DNA of 49,387 nucleotides from Fredinandcohnia onubensis (lineage in GTDB: Bacteria > Bacillota > Bacilli > Bacillales > Bacillaceae_L): assembly GCF_002734215.1 (NCBI RefSeq), contig NZ_NSEB01000021.1:1-49387 (forward strand). The letters are read 5' to 3'. Within the stretch, counting starts at the first letter, position 1; every line of letters begins with the position of its first letter. Under the pieces are notes generated by a model. That model worked only from the letters and a program-made list of their open reading frames with translations. It was not told where the DNA came from and searched no databases. Positions 8,479-16,943 of this stretch are shown here, in pieces. A program made the position numbers and the translations under genes.

Positions 8479-9742
8479 CAAAGGAGGTCACTTCCATTCC
8501 ATCGTACATTCCTTCATATGGTGTTAAAACCACGAGATCATCCTTATTAACACCTTCAGTGACTTGGATAAATTCATCATTCATTGAACCCGTTTGAACC
8601 TCACGTCTTTGTAAGATACCATCTACTAAGACATACACAACTGCTACTCCACCTTCATCCAAAATAGCCGTATGCGAAATAACGGGAAGAATCTCAGTTC
8701 CAGGAATTCTAACCTCTAATGAAACGTGAAACCCATGACGAAGATCAGTTGTGTCGTCTGTAATTCCCACTTTGAATGGATACATGGTAACATTGCCGCC
8801 ACCCATTCCCGCAAATTCTCCACCAGCTCCTCCGTCATCATTTGGAAAATGAGAAACGGATTCGACAACTCCCTTCCATTCTTGGTCCTTGAATACCTTA
8901 GGACGGACAATTACTTCTTGTCCCTGTTGAATTTTGACTGCATCAAATTCACTCATTGTTCCAATTACTTTATATGGTTTATTTGAAATGATATGTATGA
9001 CCGGCTCTGATGCACCTGCTTCAGTCGTTGCGATATTTTTATTTACTTTTACAATGATTCCATCAATTTTACTTACAACTGTCATTTCTTTTTTCTGATT
9101 CGTAATTTCCGCGATTCGTTCATTTGCTGCTGTAATTTCTGATTTCGTATTTTCATATTGTAGTTCCATTTGAACCTTTTCACTTGTAAGTTGGTTTACA
9201 TCTTCAACTGGTGGTTCCTCTACTTGTTGTGGTTCTGTACCTTCTTCAGTCTGTTCAGGTGTCTCAGCAGCCTTTGTTTTTGGTTTGTTTTTTTGTGCAG
9301 CAAGGGCTTTTTTTGCTTCCTCAATCCGTTTATTTAGGGCATCGATTTGATTTTGTTCTGTCTTTGCTCTTACTTGAATTAAGTCTCTTTCCCTAGTAGC
9401 TCGAGTTAAATCTATATCTAGCTTTGAAGAATCATAGACAAATAGCGGGTCTCCTGCTTTTATAGTTTTATTTTCTTCTACCTTATATTCGCTAATCTCT
9501 CCATGTTCTGGATTTAAGAATACCTTATGTTCACCTTCAGGAACAATTTCCCCTGTTACTAGAATCGTCTCGATTAATTCTTGCTCTTTTGCTTTTTGTA
9601 CCGTTACATTTACTTCCTCAATTTGTTCTCCAACGGATGCCACACTCCTTTCTTTTATGAAAAAGGCAGCTACACCACCCGCGATTACCAGGATTCCGAT
9701 AATCGAAAAGACCCATACTAAAACCTTCTTTTTCTTCAACAT
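8465..9742 (-). CDS. yknX: Membrane-fusion (adaptor) protein, YknX-like
   Basis: A 425-residue periplasmic-adaptor-family protein with an N-terminal membrane anchor (about 8-28), a biotinyl-lipoyl hairpin (GEISEYKVEENKTIKAGDPL), a coiled-coil hairpin broken by a Pro/Glu-rich insert (about 155-190) and a C-terminal beta-barrel region that includes a Gly-rich loop (GGAGGEFAGMGGGNV). In Gram-positives these adaptors work with MacB-type ATPase/permease pairs. The ATG at 9742 follows AGGGGGAAGT; an in-frame ATG at 9763 has no ribosome binding site. First gene of yknX-yknY-yknZ, about 120 bases behind an ECF-type promoter. Confidence 0.85.
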   Translation of the reverse strand: MLKKKKVLVWVFSIIGILVIAGGVAAFFIKERSVASVGEQIEEVNVTVQKAKEQELIETILVTGEIVPEGEHKVFLNPEHGEISEYKVEENKTIKAGDPLFVYDSSKLDIDLTRATRERDLIQVRAKTEQNQIDALNKRIEEAKKALAAQKNKPKTKAAETPEQTEEGTEPQQVEEPPVEDVNQLTSEKVQMELQYENTKSEITAANERIAEITNQKKEMTVVSKIDGIIVKVNKNIATTEAGASEPVIHIISNKPYKVIGTMSEFDAVKIQQGQEVIVRPKVFKDQEWKGVVESVSHFPNDDGGAGGEFAGMGGGNVTMYPFKVGITDDTTDLRHGFHVSLEVRIPGTEILPVISHTAILDEGGVAVVYVLVDGILQRREVQTGSMNDEFIQVTEGVNKDDLVVLTPYEGMYDGMEVTSFDEVE

Positions 9743-9864
9743 ACTTCCCCCTATAGTTTTCATCTCATTAAATAGGTAAATTTTGAATCTCTCAATCTTT
9801 GTATCCTTGTTTAATCCAGTAGATTGCGATTTTAAAAATATTCAAATTTTACCCTAACCATTAA

Positions 9865-9891
9865 GACGACGTAGTTTGCTAAAAGGTTTCA
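9865..9891 (-). promoter_or_regulatory. ECF-sigma-type promoter of yknXYZ
   Basis: On the minus strand TGAAAC (9886-9891) and CGTC (9865-9868) are 17 bases apart. CGTC -10 elements are used by B. subtilis sigma-M and sigma-X and tolerated by sigma-W; ykn of B. subtilis belongs to the sigma-W regulon. It lies about 120 bases upstream of yknX. The rest of the 9743-10011 gap shows only this site and the terminator below. Confidence 0.65.
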
Positions 9892-9928
9892 ATTTTTTAC
9901 AAATATTTTTAAATTTTTACAAAAAAGA

Positions 9929-9955
9929 GATCACCCAGAGTAAATCTGGCTGATC
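9929..9955 (-). terminator. Terminator of the SUV3-like helicase gene
   Basis: Stem GATCA(c)CCAGA / TCTGG(c)TGATC with one internal mismatch, followed on the minus strand by TCTCTTTTTTG. It lies 56 bases beyond the helicase stop codon. Confidence 0.8.
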
Positions 9956-10011
9956 GTTTGGATTATTTTTTATTTGCGCGATATTTCTTAATCGCTTTTA
10001 GTGTCTAACGT

Positions 10012-12510
10012 TTATCTAGGTTGTTGTACACGTCTTGGCCGTTCGAAATAGCATTCATTACAGATTGCGAAGGAAAAGCCAATTGGTAGGTTCTTTCCAC
10101 ATCGTTTACATACTCTTTTAGTTGGCTGAATACCTGATTTTAAGTGTTCGTGTATTTTATCACTAATTTCTTCCCTTACTCGTTCCCAATACTGAGCTTC
10201 TGTCTGTTTTCCTAATTTATAAAGGAATAACAGATGGAGGCCGACCGCTTTATAGGAGAGCTCAAGTTCTTCTAGTCCAGAATCTTTAAGGATTGGATCT
10301 GGCAGCGGGAAACCATCGACAATCGCCTCGAGAGTTTTCTTCCATTGGGCACGTAGAGAGGGTTCATTTGACGAAAATGGTAGATGCAAAAAGCCATATA
10401 GGTCAGGTAACGATAGCTTTGCCTCAATAATTGTATCCTCAATTAACTCATAAAGCATCCGTTCCTCATATAGACTTGCCTTTTTCGTCCCCTCTGGACT
10501 CTTGAATTGATCCCATAGATAGAAAAACATTCTCATTTTTCGAGAATATTTTTGAAAACGTTCAAGAACTGCGTTTGTTGGAGCGATCGCGAAGCCCTGA
10601 AGCGGGGGATCTTCTTGTTCTAATAAACGTGTCATTGTTTTGATATCGCTTGTAAAAGAGACTTTACCGATATCATAAATTCCCCGTCTGCCCGCTCGTC
10701 CTGCAATTTGTTTCACTTCCTGAGAGGTTAGCAGCCTTCTTCTCGTTCCATCGAATTTATCATTTTCCAAAAACACAATCCGTCTAATCGGCAGGTTTAA
10801 ACCCATGCCGATTGCATCTGTAGCCACAATAACCGTTGTCTCCCCGTTATTAAAGCGTTGGATCTGCTTTTTTCGAGTTTCCGGTGGCATGCTCCCGTAT
10901 ATCATACTCACACGACGTCCACTTCGTTGTAACTCAGAAGCTGTCTCAAGAACTCTTCTTCTTGAAAAACAAACCAATGCATCCCCTTGTCGGGTTTGAT
11001 TCAAACGAAAAGATTGAGGTTCTACCTCTAATGGTACATCACGATGATATTCATAAACTTCTACATTTGAATCACCAAGAAGCTGTAAAATCATCCATTT
11101 TGCATGAAAGCTACAAATGATATGAACCTCCTGTGCATTTGCATTTGTAATAGCTTTATACCAAGAAAAGCCACGGTCCTTATCGGAAATCATTTGAGCT
11201 TCATCAATTACAACTACATCGTAAAAATCCTTTTCTCTTAGCATTTCAACGGTTGCTGAGAGATGGTTAGCCCCTTCAACAAGCTTTTCTTCTTCTCCTG
11301 TTTTTAAATCACACGGTACCCCTTCTTCATTCAAGGTTTCATAAATTTCGAGTGCTAATAATCGTAATGGAGCTAAATAAACGCCACTATTAGCTTCCTT
11401 CATTCGTTGGATTGCTTGATACGTCTTTCCAGTATTGGTTTCTCCAACATGAAGAACATACTGGATATTTCGGCCAGGTGATAAGTTATATGCTCGTCCG
11501 AATATATCCTCAAGCATTCTTTGCTCTTCTTCTTTTTGTCGTCTTAATTCCTCTTTTTCCTTTTCGGAACGTTCTTTTCTCTCGGTTATGTCTTTTAAAA
11601 ACAGCTGTCTATGTGTGTCCAACTCAAATGGAATGTCAATAAGCTTCATAAGGTCTGACACATATTCCTCTAATATATCCTCAAATAAATCATCCCGAAC
11701 ATCTAGAAAATACTCATAGGCTATTTCCTGTAAAAATGCATCAGATAATGGTTCTTGAAAGCTATTTTGGCAATCTACGAATATATGTTCTGGTAGGTGT
11801 GATTTTAACCAATTGGGCCCGAAATCCATGAGTTGATGTAAAATGAGATCTTCATATTCCTCAATCAAATTTTCCTGATAAAAATAGCGGTTATGCGCAA
11901 GTTCAGTTTCTTTATAAAGATAAGAAGCAAACGTCACATCGTCTGATGATAAAATCATTCCTTTTTGCTCAATCTCGATTGCTAAATGACTCCCTAGTAA
12001 ATAACGAATCCTTAGATAAAGTTCCTCGTATTGCTCCCCAAGTATTTCGTTGAGGTAAAAGTTTAGCTTGAGAATAAATTTTCTCTTTGTTTCACGATCC
12101 TGTTGCTTCTTAATTCGAGCTTCATACTCGGCTCTTGCGGTTTGATACATTTGCTGCCATTCTTCAGGTTGTTTTTCGTATTTCTCTTCTAGCCAACCTA
12201 TTAAATCATAAGGATGTATATTACGAATTTCGGTTCGAAATAGTTTATTCAGTAGTTTTTTACCAACATCCTCAACTTCAAATCCATGCTCCACTAGATA
12301 GGCTTTTTTCTCCGATATAGATGCATGAACTGCTGTATTTAACCAAGCGTTGAGCCAAATTTGTTCGATAAACTGCCCTCGTTCACGGACATACTGCTCA
12401 AATGAAGGGGTCGTTTCTTTTGGCTCCATGTAATGATTGATATCATCCAAAACCATCTGTTTTGCTCGATCGACTGCTTGATTATAGTATTGTTCAAGTT
12501 GAATGCTCAT
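10012..12510 (-). CDS. SUV3-like superfamily 2 RNA helicase
   Basis: An 832-residue SF2 helicase whose core resembles mitochondrial SUV3 rather than ordinary DEAD-box proteins: GETNTGKT (356-363), SGVYLAPLRLLALEIYE, GVPCDLKTGEE, Walker B IDEAQM (435-440), ATDAIGMGLNLPIRR (from 563) and QIAGRAGR (601-608). SUV3 unwinds double-stranded RNA for the degradosome. A long helical, charged N-terminal region (about 1-335) has no motif I recognise. The C-terminus carries a four-Cys zinc finger (CKRCGKNLPIG...CNEC) before a basic tail, a likely RNA-binding addition. The ATG at 12510 follows AAGGAG with 7 bases between; an in-frame upstream codon at 12528 lacks a site. Single-gene unit. Confidence 0.82.
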   Translation of the reverse strand: MSIQLEQYYNQAVDRAKQMVLDDINHYMEPKETTPSFEQYVRERGQFIEQIWLNAWLNTAVHASISEKKAYLVEHGFEVEDVGKKLLNKLFRTEIRNIHPYDLIGWLEEKYEKQPEEWQQMYQTARAEYEARIKKQQDRETKRKFILKLNFYLNEILGEQYEELYLRIRYLLGSHLAIEIEQKGMILSSDDVTFASYLYKETELAHNRYFYQENLIEEYEDLILHQLMDFGPNWLKSHLPEHIFVDCQNSFQEPLSDAFLQEIAYEYFLDVRDDLFEDILEEYVSDLMKLIDIPFELDTHRQLFLKDITERKERSEKEKEELRRQKEEEQRMLEDIFGRAYNLSPGRNIQYVLHVGETNTGKTYQAIQRMKEANSGVYLAPLRLLALEIYETLNEEGVPCDLKTGEEEKLVEGANHLSATVEMLREKDFYDVVVIDEAQMISDKDRGFSWYKAITNANAQEVHIICSFHAKWMILQLLGDSNVEVYEYHRDVPLEVEPQSFRLNQTRQGDALVCFSRRRVLETASELQRSGRRVSMIYGSMPPETRKKQIQRFNNGETTVIVATDAIGMGLNLPIRRIVFLENDKFDGTRRRLLTSQEVKQIAGRAGRRGIYDIGKVSFTSDIKTMTRLLEQEDPPLQGFAIAPTNAVLERFQKYSRKMRMFFYLWDQFKSPEGTKKASLYEERMLYELIEDTIIEAKLSLPDLYGFLHLPFSSNEPSLRAQWKKTLEAIVDGFPLPDPILKDSGLEELELSYKAVGLHLLFLYKLGKQTEAQYWERVREEISDKIHEHLKSGIQPTKRVCKRCGKNLPIGFSFAICNECYFERPRRVQQPR

Positions 12511-12651
12511 TAAATTGCTCCTTGTCAAAGACGTATAGTAATTAGTTTATATAGGACTAAAAAAATATATGTATAGGATGATATTACCACAACTATATGT
12601 CACGACTATTTGATAAAATTTGAGGATAAACTTTAACAGGAGGACAACATC

Positions 12652-13803
12652 ATGAAAAAACGATCTATCTTCCTTAGTATCTTGGTGGCTGTGATTTTTG
12701 GTGGTGGATTTTTAACAGGTTTGTGGCTATCAAATCAAAATCAACATGAAACCAAAATCGGTAATGAAACGCCACATTCGTCAAAAAATCCAGATCAAAA
12801 AGCAAAACCCAAACTGGATAAAAAAACGTCAAACGTTTTAGTCGGTTATATACAGGATTTTCGAGACCCCAATCAAATTGATTATTCGAAACTGACACAT
12901 ATTATCTTCTCCTTTGTTCATCCGACAAAGGATGGTCAACTCTTGTTTACGGGTGATCATGCAGTTAAAAACCTTAGAAATATGGTTGCCAATGCCCATA
13001 AACATGATACAAAGGCAATGCTTGCCGTTGGCGGTTGGTTCCATATGAATGGCGGAGAGTCCTATGATTATTTTTCAGCAGCATTGGCGAACCCAGCTTC
13101 ACAGCAAAAGCTTGTGAATGAGCTCATTAGAGTTGTTGAACAAGAAAATCTAGATGGCATTGATATTGATTTCGAACATCCTCGTACAGATGCTGATGCG
13201 AAACATTTACATCAATTTATTAAAACATTAGGTAACAAGTTACGTGATCAAAACAAGGTATTATCAATTGCAGTTCACTCAAAAATTCATGGCCAAACCT
13301 TAACTGAATTAGCTTATGTGAAATATGAACCAGCCATGTTTCAATATGTAAACTATGTAAATATTATGGCATATGATGGCCAATGGGACGGTGGTTACCA
13401 TGCTGAGAATTTATCACCTTACCCCTTTACTGAAAGTATCGTAGGTTACTGGGCTGATTTATTTGATACTCACAAGCTGCCAAAAGAAAAGCTTGTCCTT
13501 GGTGTTCCGTTTTATGCGCAGCCAATAGACCCAAACATCAAGCAGGTTTCCTATGAAGCAATAGTGGAAAGTAATCCTGATAATGCCGTAAAAGATACCG
13601 TCAATATGAATGGCACAACCTATTATTATAACGGCCAAGCGATGATGACAAGAAAAACAAAGCTTGCATTAAATCATGGTTTTGGTGGGATGATGATTTG
13701 GGAATTAGGCTTAGATGCAAAAGGGGCTAATAGCCTAACGAACACTCTTTATGAATCAATTGCATCGACAACTATTGATCAATACTACACCATAAAGAAA
13801 TAA
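12652..13803 (+). CDS. Membrane-anchored GH18 (chitinase-like) glycoside hydrolase
   Basis: A 383-residue protein with an uncleaved-looking N-terminal anchor (about 5-27), a polar Lys/Asn-rich linker to about residue 58 and a GH18 barrel. Key motifs: AVGGW (125-129, the SxGG strand) and the catalytic DGIDIDFE (168-175) with Glu175 as acid. There is no chitin-binding or LysM module in the sequence. Likely substrates are N-acetylglucosamine polymers: chitin, peptidoglycan, or spore cortex/coat glycan. AGGAGG just upstream of the ATG supports the start. The next small gene begins 56 bases on and may be co-transcribed. Confidence 0.85.
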   Translation: MKKRSIFLSILVAVIFGGGFLTGLWLSNQNQHETKIGNETPHSSKNPDQKAKPKLDKKTSNVLVGYIQDFRDPNQIDYSKLTHIIFSFVHPTKDGQLLFTGDHAVKNLRNMVANAHKHDTKAMLAVGGWFHMNGGESYDYFSAALANPASQQKLVNELIRVVEQENLDGIDIDFEHPRTDADAKHLHQFIKTLGNKLRDQNKVLSIAVHSKIHGQTLTELAYVKYEPAMFQYVNYVNIMAYDGQWDGGYHAENLSPYPFTESIVGYWADLFDTHKLPKEKLVLGVPFYAQPIDPNIKQVSYEAIVESNPDNAVKDTVNMNGTTYYYNGQAMMTRKTKLALNHGFGGMMIWELGLDAKGANSLTNTLYESIASTTIDQYYTIKK

Positions 13804-13859
13804 AATAGTTGTCATGTTATTTCATTTTCCATCCATCCTAACAGATGGAGGTGAAAAAC

Positions 13860-13994
13860 ATGGCAAATCGCAATCCAGTCGAATTTACAGGAAAAGTATT
13901 AGATAAAAGAAATACCTTAACAGGTCCAGATGACGAAGGTAAAAATGGACATCCGAAGCGACCTCAAAATGTAATGATTAAAAAAGATGAATAG
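13860..13994 (+). CDS. Small hypothetical protein (44 residues)
   Basis: Short reading frame with a strong ribosome binding site (GGAGGTG, 6 bases before the ATG). The product is highly polar and low in hydrophobic residues (starts MANRNPVEFTGK, ends MIKKDE), probably unfolded or nucleic-acid-associated. I do not recognise the family; small acid-soluble spore-type proteins have a similar make-up, but no diagnostic motif is visible. It lies downstream of the GH18 gene and ends 11 bases before a strong bidirectional terminator. Confidence 0.6.
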   Translation: MANRNPVEFTGKVLDKRNTLTGPDDEGKNGHPKRPQNVMIKKDE

Positions 13995-14004
13995 TGATGA
14001 ATAC

Positions 14005-14037
14005 AAAAAAGTGATTCTCAATTGAATCACTTTTTTT
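14005..14037. terminator. Bidirectional terminator between the small plus-strand gene and the SDR gene
   Basis: Thirteen-base-pair stem AAAAAAGTGATTC/GAATCACTTTTTT with a 6-base loop and runs of A and T on both sides. It serves the plus-strand unit ending at 13994 and the minus-strand SDR gene, whose stop codon overlaps the T-run. Confidence 0.88.
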
Positions 14038-14965
14038 AGGATGATGTGATTTGTCCACCATTAACATGTATGGTTTGACCAGTAACAAAACGGGAATCAT
14101 CAGAAGCAAGGTACACATAAGCAGGAGCAAGTTCAAATGGCTGTCCTTGGCGATCCATAGGATTACCAGCAAGTGTAACTTGATCTGGAGAAAAGCTTGA
14201 TGGAATCAGTGGCGTCCAAACTCTTCCTGGCGCTACAGCATTTACACGAATTCCTTTAGATACTAAATTATTAGCAAGGGCACGTGTAAAACCGACTATT
14301 GCGGCTTTTGTCATGGTGTAATCGATTAGTTGATCATTTCCGTGATAAGCCACTACTGATGTTGTATTGATGATGGAGCTTCCGTTTTTTAAATGTTTTA
14401 GTGCTGCCCTCGTTGTATAAAAATAAGAATACACATTAACCTTGAAGGTATCATCAAACTGTTCATCCGAAATATCAAGAAGACTTAGCTGCTGAAATTG
14501 AATGCCGACATGGTTGACAAGAATGTCAAGCTTCCCAAAGGTCTGAACGGTTTTTTCTACGATATTAATGCATGTCTGTTTATCACGTAGGTCACCTGGT
14601 AAAAGCAAACATCGCTGTCCGATTTCTTCAATCTTTGATTTTGTGCGATTTGCATCCTCATGTTCATCTAAATAAGAAATAGCGACATCTGCCCCTTCCT
14701 TCGCAAAGGCAATAGCGCAAGCGGCACCAATCCCGCTGTCTCCGCCTGTGATTAACGTAACTTTTCCTTTCAGCTTGCCACTACCTTTATATTGGGGATT
14801 ATCCACAATAGGACTGGGGACCATTAAGCTTTCGACACCTGGTTGGCGATACTGACGTTGTTCAGGAACTGTAAGGGCAACATCCTTATATTGCGTGATT
14901 TTTCCATAATTCGGATACGTAGGATAGCTTTGACTCTCTCCATTTTTTTCTCTCGAGTGAGACAT
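14036..14965 (-). CDS. Short-chain dehydrogenase/reductase, YhdF/YdaD (general stress) type
   Basis: A 309-residue SDR with the roughly 60-residue N-terminal extension (YPNYGKI...[15 protein letters not shown]) typical of the Bacillus YhdF/YdaD group. Cofactor motif TGGDSGIG (73-80), catalytic Ser203, Tyr216 and Lys220 (YTMTK). Substrate unknown; relatives are general-stress proteins of B. subtilis. The ATG at 14965 has an AAGGAGG site. I could not find a convincing sigma-B promoter upstream. Convergent with the small gene at 13860. Confidence 0.85.
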   Translation of the reverse strand: MSHSREKNGESQSYPTYPNYGKITQYKDVALTVPEQRQYRQPGVESLMVPSPIVDNPQYKGSGKLKGKVTLITGGDSGIGAACAIAFAKEGADVAISYLDEHEDANRTKSKIEEIGQRCLLLPGDLRDKQTCINIVEKTVQTFGKLDILVNHVGIQFQQLSLLDISDEQFDDTFKVNVYSYFYTTRAALKHLKNGSSIINTTSVVAYHGNDQLIDYTMTKAAIVGFTRALANNLVSKGIRVNAVAPGRVWTPLIPSSFSPDQVTLAGNPMDRQGQPFELAPAYVYLASDDSRFVTGQTIHVNGGQITSS

Positions 14966-15106
14966 AGATATACCTCCTTAAATAAAATACAAGATGATTT
15001 AGTCTATGTAGAACGTAGTTTTGAGTGAATGCAACTTTGGGAGTACGGGCTCATTATAGGGATTAATTGAATAAACTAAGCATGGAACTTAAAAGGAGTT
15101 GAAACT

Positions 15107-15271
15107 ATGAACTATTACTACAGTCCAGAAGTGACATTTTTGCTTATGAACGAATCGAAAAAACGTGTCGAGGTATCTTATATAAATCACAGCTTTAAAC
15201 TACCTCAAATTGGAACAAGACCGCCCTACTATTCCAATCCACGTTATGAACATTATTTTCCTTTGATTTAA
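15107..15271 (+). CDS. Small hypothetical protein (54 residues)
   Basis: AAAAGGAGTTGAAACT precedes an ATG at 15107. The product is tyrosine- and proline-rich (opens MNYYYSPEV, ends YEHYFPLI) with a short basic centre. I recognise no family. Good ribosome binding site and spacing to the next small gene (51 bases) support a two-gene plus-strand unit ending at the terminator at 15459-15491. It reads divergently from the SDR gene. Confidence 0.5.
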   Translation: MNYYYSPEVTFLLMNESKKRVEVSYINHSFKLPQIGTRPPYYSNPRYEHYFPLI

Positions 15272-15322
15272 AAGAATTTAACTAGGGAATATTACTCCTT
15301 ATAAGATTGGAGGAGTATTCCT

Positions 15323-15460
15323 GTGATAGAGAACAATGATGAAAAGTTAATCTCGAATGAAAATCCCATTCGTGAACGGATGAAAAAAAGAAATGCAACT
15401 GATTTTAGCAGTTCATCGTTGAGACGAATTGCACTCACACAATTAAGTCGTAAACAGTAA
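15323..15460 (+). CDS. Small hypothetical protein (45 residues)
   Basis: GTG start at 15323 preceded by GGAGGAG with 7 bases spacing. The product is charged, with a basic, Ser-rich C-terminal half (SSSSLRRIALTQLSRKQ). No family recognised. The stop codon merges into the stem of a strong terminator, which favours a real gene end. Confidence 0.5.
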   Translation: MIENNDEKLISNENPIRERMKKRNATDFSSSSLRRIALTQLSRKQ

Positions 15461-15491
15461 AAACCGTTAGGGTGTGTCCCTAACGGTTTTT
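15459..15491. terminator. Bidirectional terminator between small genes and glgA
   Basis: Fourteen-base-pair perfect stem AAAAACCGTTAGGG/CCCTAACGGTTTTT with loop TGTGT. It ends the plus-strand small genes and, on the minus strand, the glg operon right after glgA. Confidence 0.9.
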
Positions 15492-15494
15492 AGC

Positions 15495-16931
15495 TTATAC
15501 GAGTGCAAATTGTAGTTCTTCATATAGTTTGACATATTCTTTTGAAGAGGCTCCCCAGCTGAAGTCAAGCTTTAATGCTTTTTCAGAAAGCTCCCTCCAT
15601 TTCTTTGGCTGGAATCGGTAGAACCAAATCGCACGTTCAATTGTATATAACATGTCATGTGCGTTGTAATTCGTAAAGCTGAAGCCATTTCCTTGGTCTG
15701 TAAATTCATTGTATGGTTGTACTGTATCCTTGAGACCACCTGTTTCTCTTACAATTGGTAGTGTTCCATAGCGGAATGCAAGTAACTGACCAATCCCACA
15801 AGGCTCAAACTGTGACGGCATTAAAAACAGGTCGGAACCGGCATAGATTTTTCGAGAAAGTCCCTCGTCAAAAAAGATATTCGTAGACACTTTTGTTGGA
15901 TACCGGTATGCCATTTCACGGAATGCATCCTCATAATGACTTTCACCTGTTCCGAGTAAAACAAATTGCACGTTTTGTTTCAGGATTTCTTCAAATACGT
16001 GTAAAACAAGGTCAATTCCTTTTTGATCTACAAGGCGTGTAATCATAGAAATAACAGGAACCTGTTCGTTCACTGGAAGCCCAAGCTGCTCCTGTAAGGC
16101 TCTTTTATTTTTCATTTTTCCTTCATATGAATCATAATAGGTAAAAAGTTCACGATCGGAAGCGGGATTGTATGCTTTATGATCAATTCCATTGACAATT
16201 CCATGCAATTCAAAATTCCGTTTTCGCAAATATCCATCCAATTGTTCTCCATAATAAGGAGTCTGGATTTCATTTGCATAGGTCGGGCTGACGGTTGTTA
16301 TCGTATCACTGAAGGCTAATCCTGCTTTCAGGTAGCTGACGTTACCGTAAAACTCCACTCCATCTATATGAAAATAGCGATCACTCACATCTAGTAATTC
16401 ACTTAAAACCGATTTTGGGAATACGCCCTGATAGCGTAAGTTATGAATCGTAAATACTGTTTTGATATCCTGATAGTCTGGTTGATTCGAATAATGTGCT
16501 TTTAATAATAGTGGTATCGGTCCCGCTTGCCAGTCATGACAATGAATGACATCTGGCTTTTTGTCTAGGTATGGGATTGCTTCAAGTACGGCTCTTGAAA
16601 AGAAAGCAAATCGTTCCCCATCATCATAAAAGCCGTAACTCCCATAGCGTTTAAAATAATATTCATTATCTAAAAAATAATAGCTAATTCCGTTGTGGAC
16701 TAACTTTTCAATACCACAATATTGTCTACGCCAACCTAATGGCACCTCGATAATTCGTTCTAATTCTAGCTGTTCCTTGTATGTTTCAGCTAAATCTCCA
16801 TATTTCGGAAGGATAACACTTACATGTACGCCTTCTTGTAGTAGTGCATTCGGTAAAGCCCCTATTACATCCCCTAGCCCGCCTGTTTTAATAAATGGAG
16901 CACACTCTGATGCTGCGAATAATACGTTCAT
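15495..16931 (-). CDS. glgA: Glycogen synthase
   Basis: A 478-residue GT5 enzyme that adds ADP-glucose to the non-reducing end of glycogen. The N-terminal ADP-glucose motif KTGGLGDV begins at Lys15; the C-terminal SQFEPCGIGQL and RETGGLKDTV stretch matches the catalytic loop of bacterial GlgA. The length is normal. The ATG at 16931 follows GGGGGAAGATC and lies 12 bases after glgD. Last gene of glgB-glgC-glgD-glgA; a terminator follows at once, so glgP, which ends the B. subtilis operon, is missing here. Confidence 0.95.
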   Translation of the reverse strand: MNVLFAASECAPFIKTGGLGDVIGALPNALLQEGVHVSVILPKYGDLAETYKEQLELERIIEVPLGWRRQYCGIEKLVHNGISYYFLDNEYYFKRYGSYGFYDDGERFAFFSRAVLEAIPYLDKKPDVIHCHDWQAGPIPLLLKAHYSNQPDYQDIKTVFTIHNLRYQGVFPKSVLSELLDVSDRYFHIDGVEFYGNVSYLKAGLAFSDTITTVSPTYANEIQTPYYGEQLDGYLRKRNFELHGIVNGIDHKAYNPASDRELFTYYDSYEGKMKNKRALQEQLGLPVNEQVPVISMITRLVDQKGIDLVLHVFEEILKQNVQFVLLGTGESHYEDAFREMAYRYPTKVSTNIFFDEGLSRKIYAGSDLFLMPSQFEPCGIGQLLAFRYGTLPIVRETGGLKDTVQPYNEFTDQGNGFSFTNYNAHDMLYTIERAIWFYRFQPKKWRELSEKALKLDFSWGASSKEYVKLYEELQFALV

Positions 16932-16943
16932 GATCTTCCCCCA

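Noticed and set aside
15000-15060. Sigma-B promoter for the SDR gene or the 54-residue gene
   Set aside because: GTTTTG-N15-GGGAGT on the plus strand deviates in both elements, and the minus strand shows no GTTTAA/GGGTAT pair.
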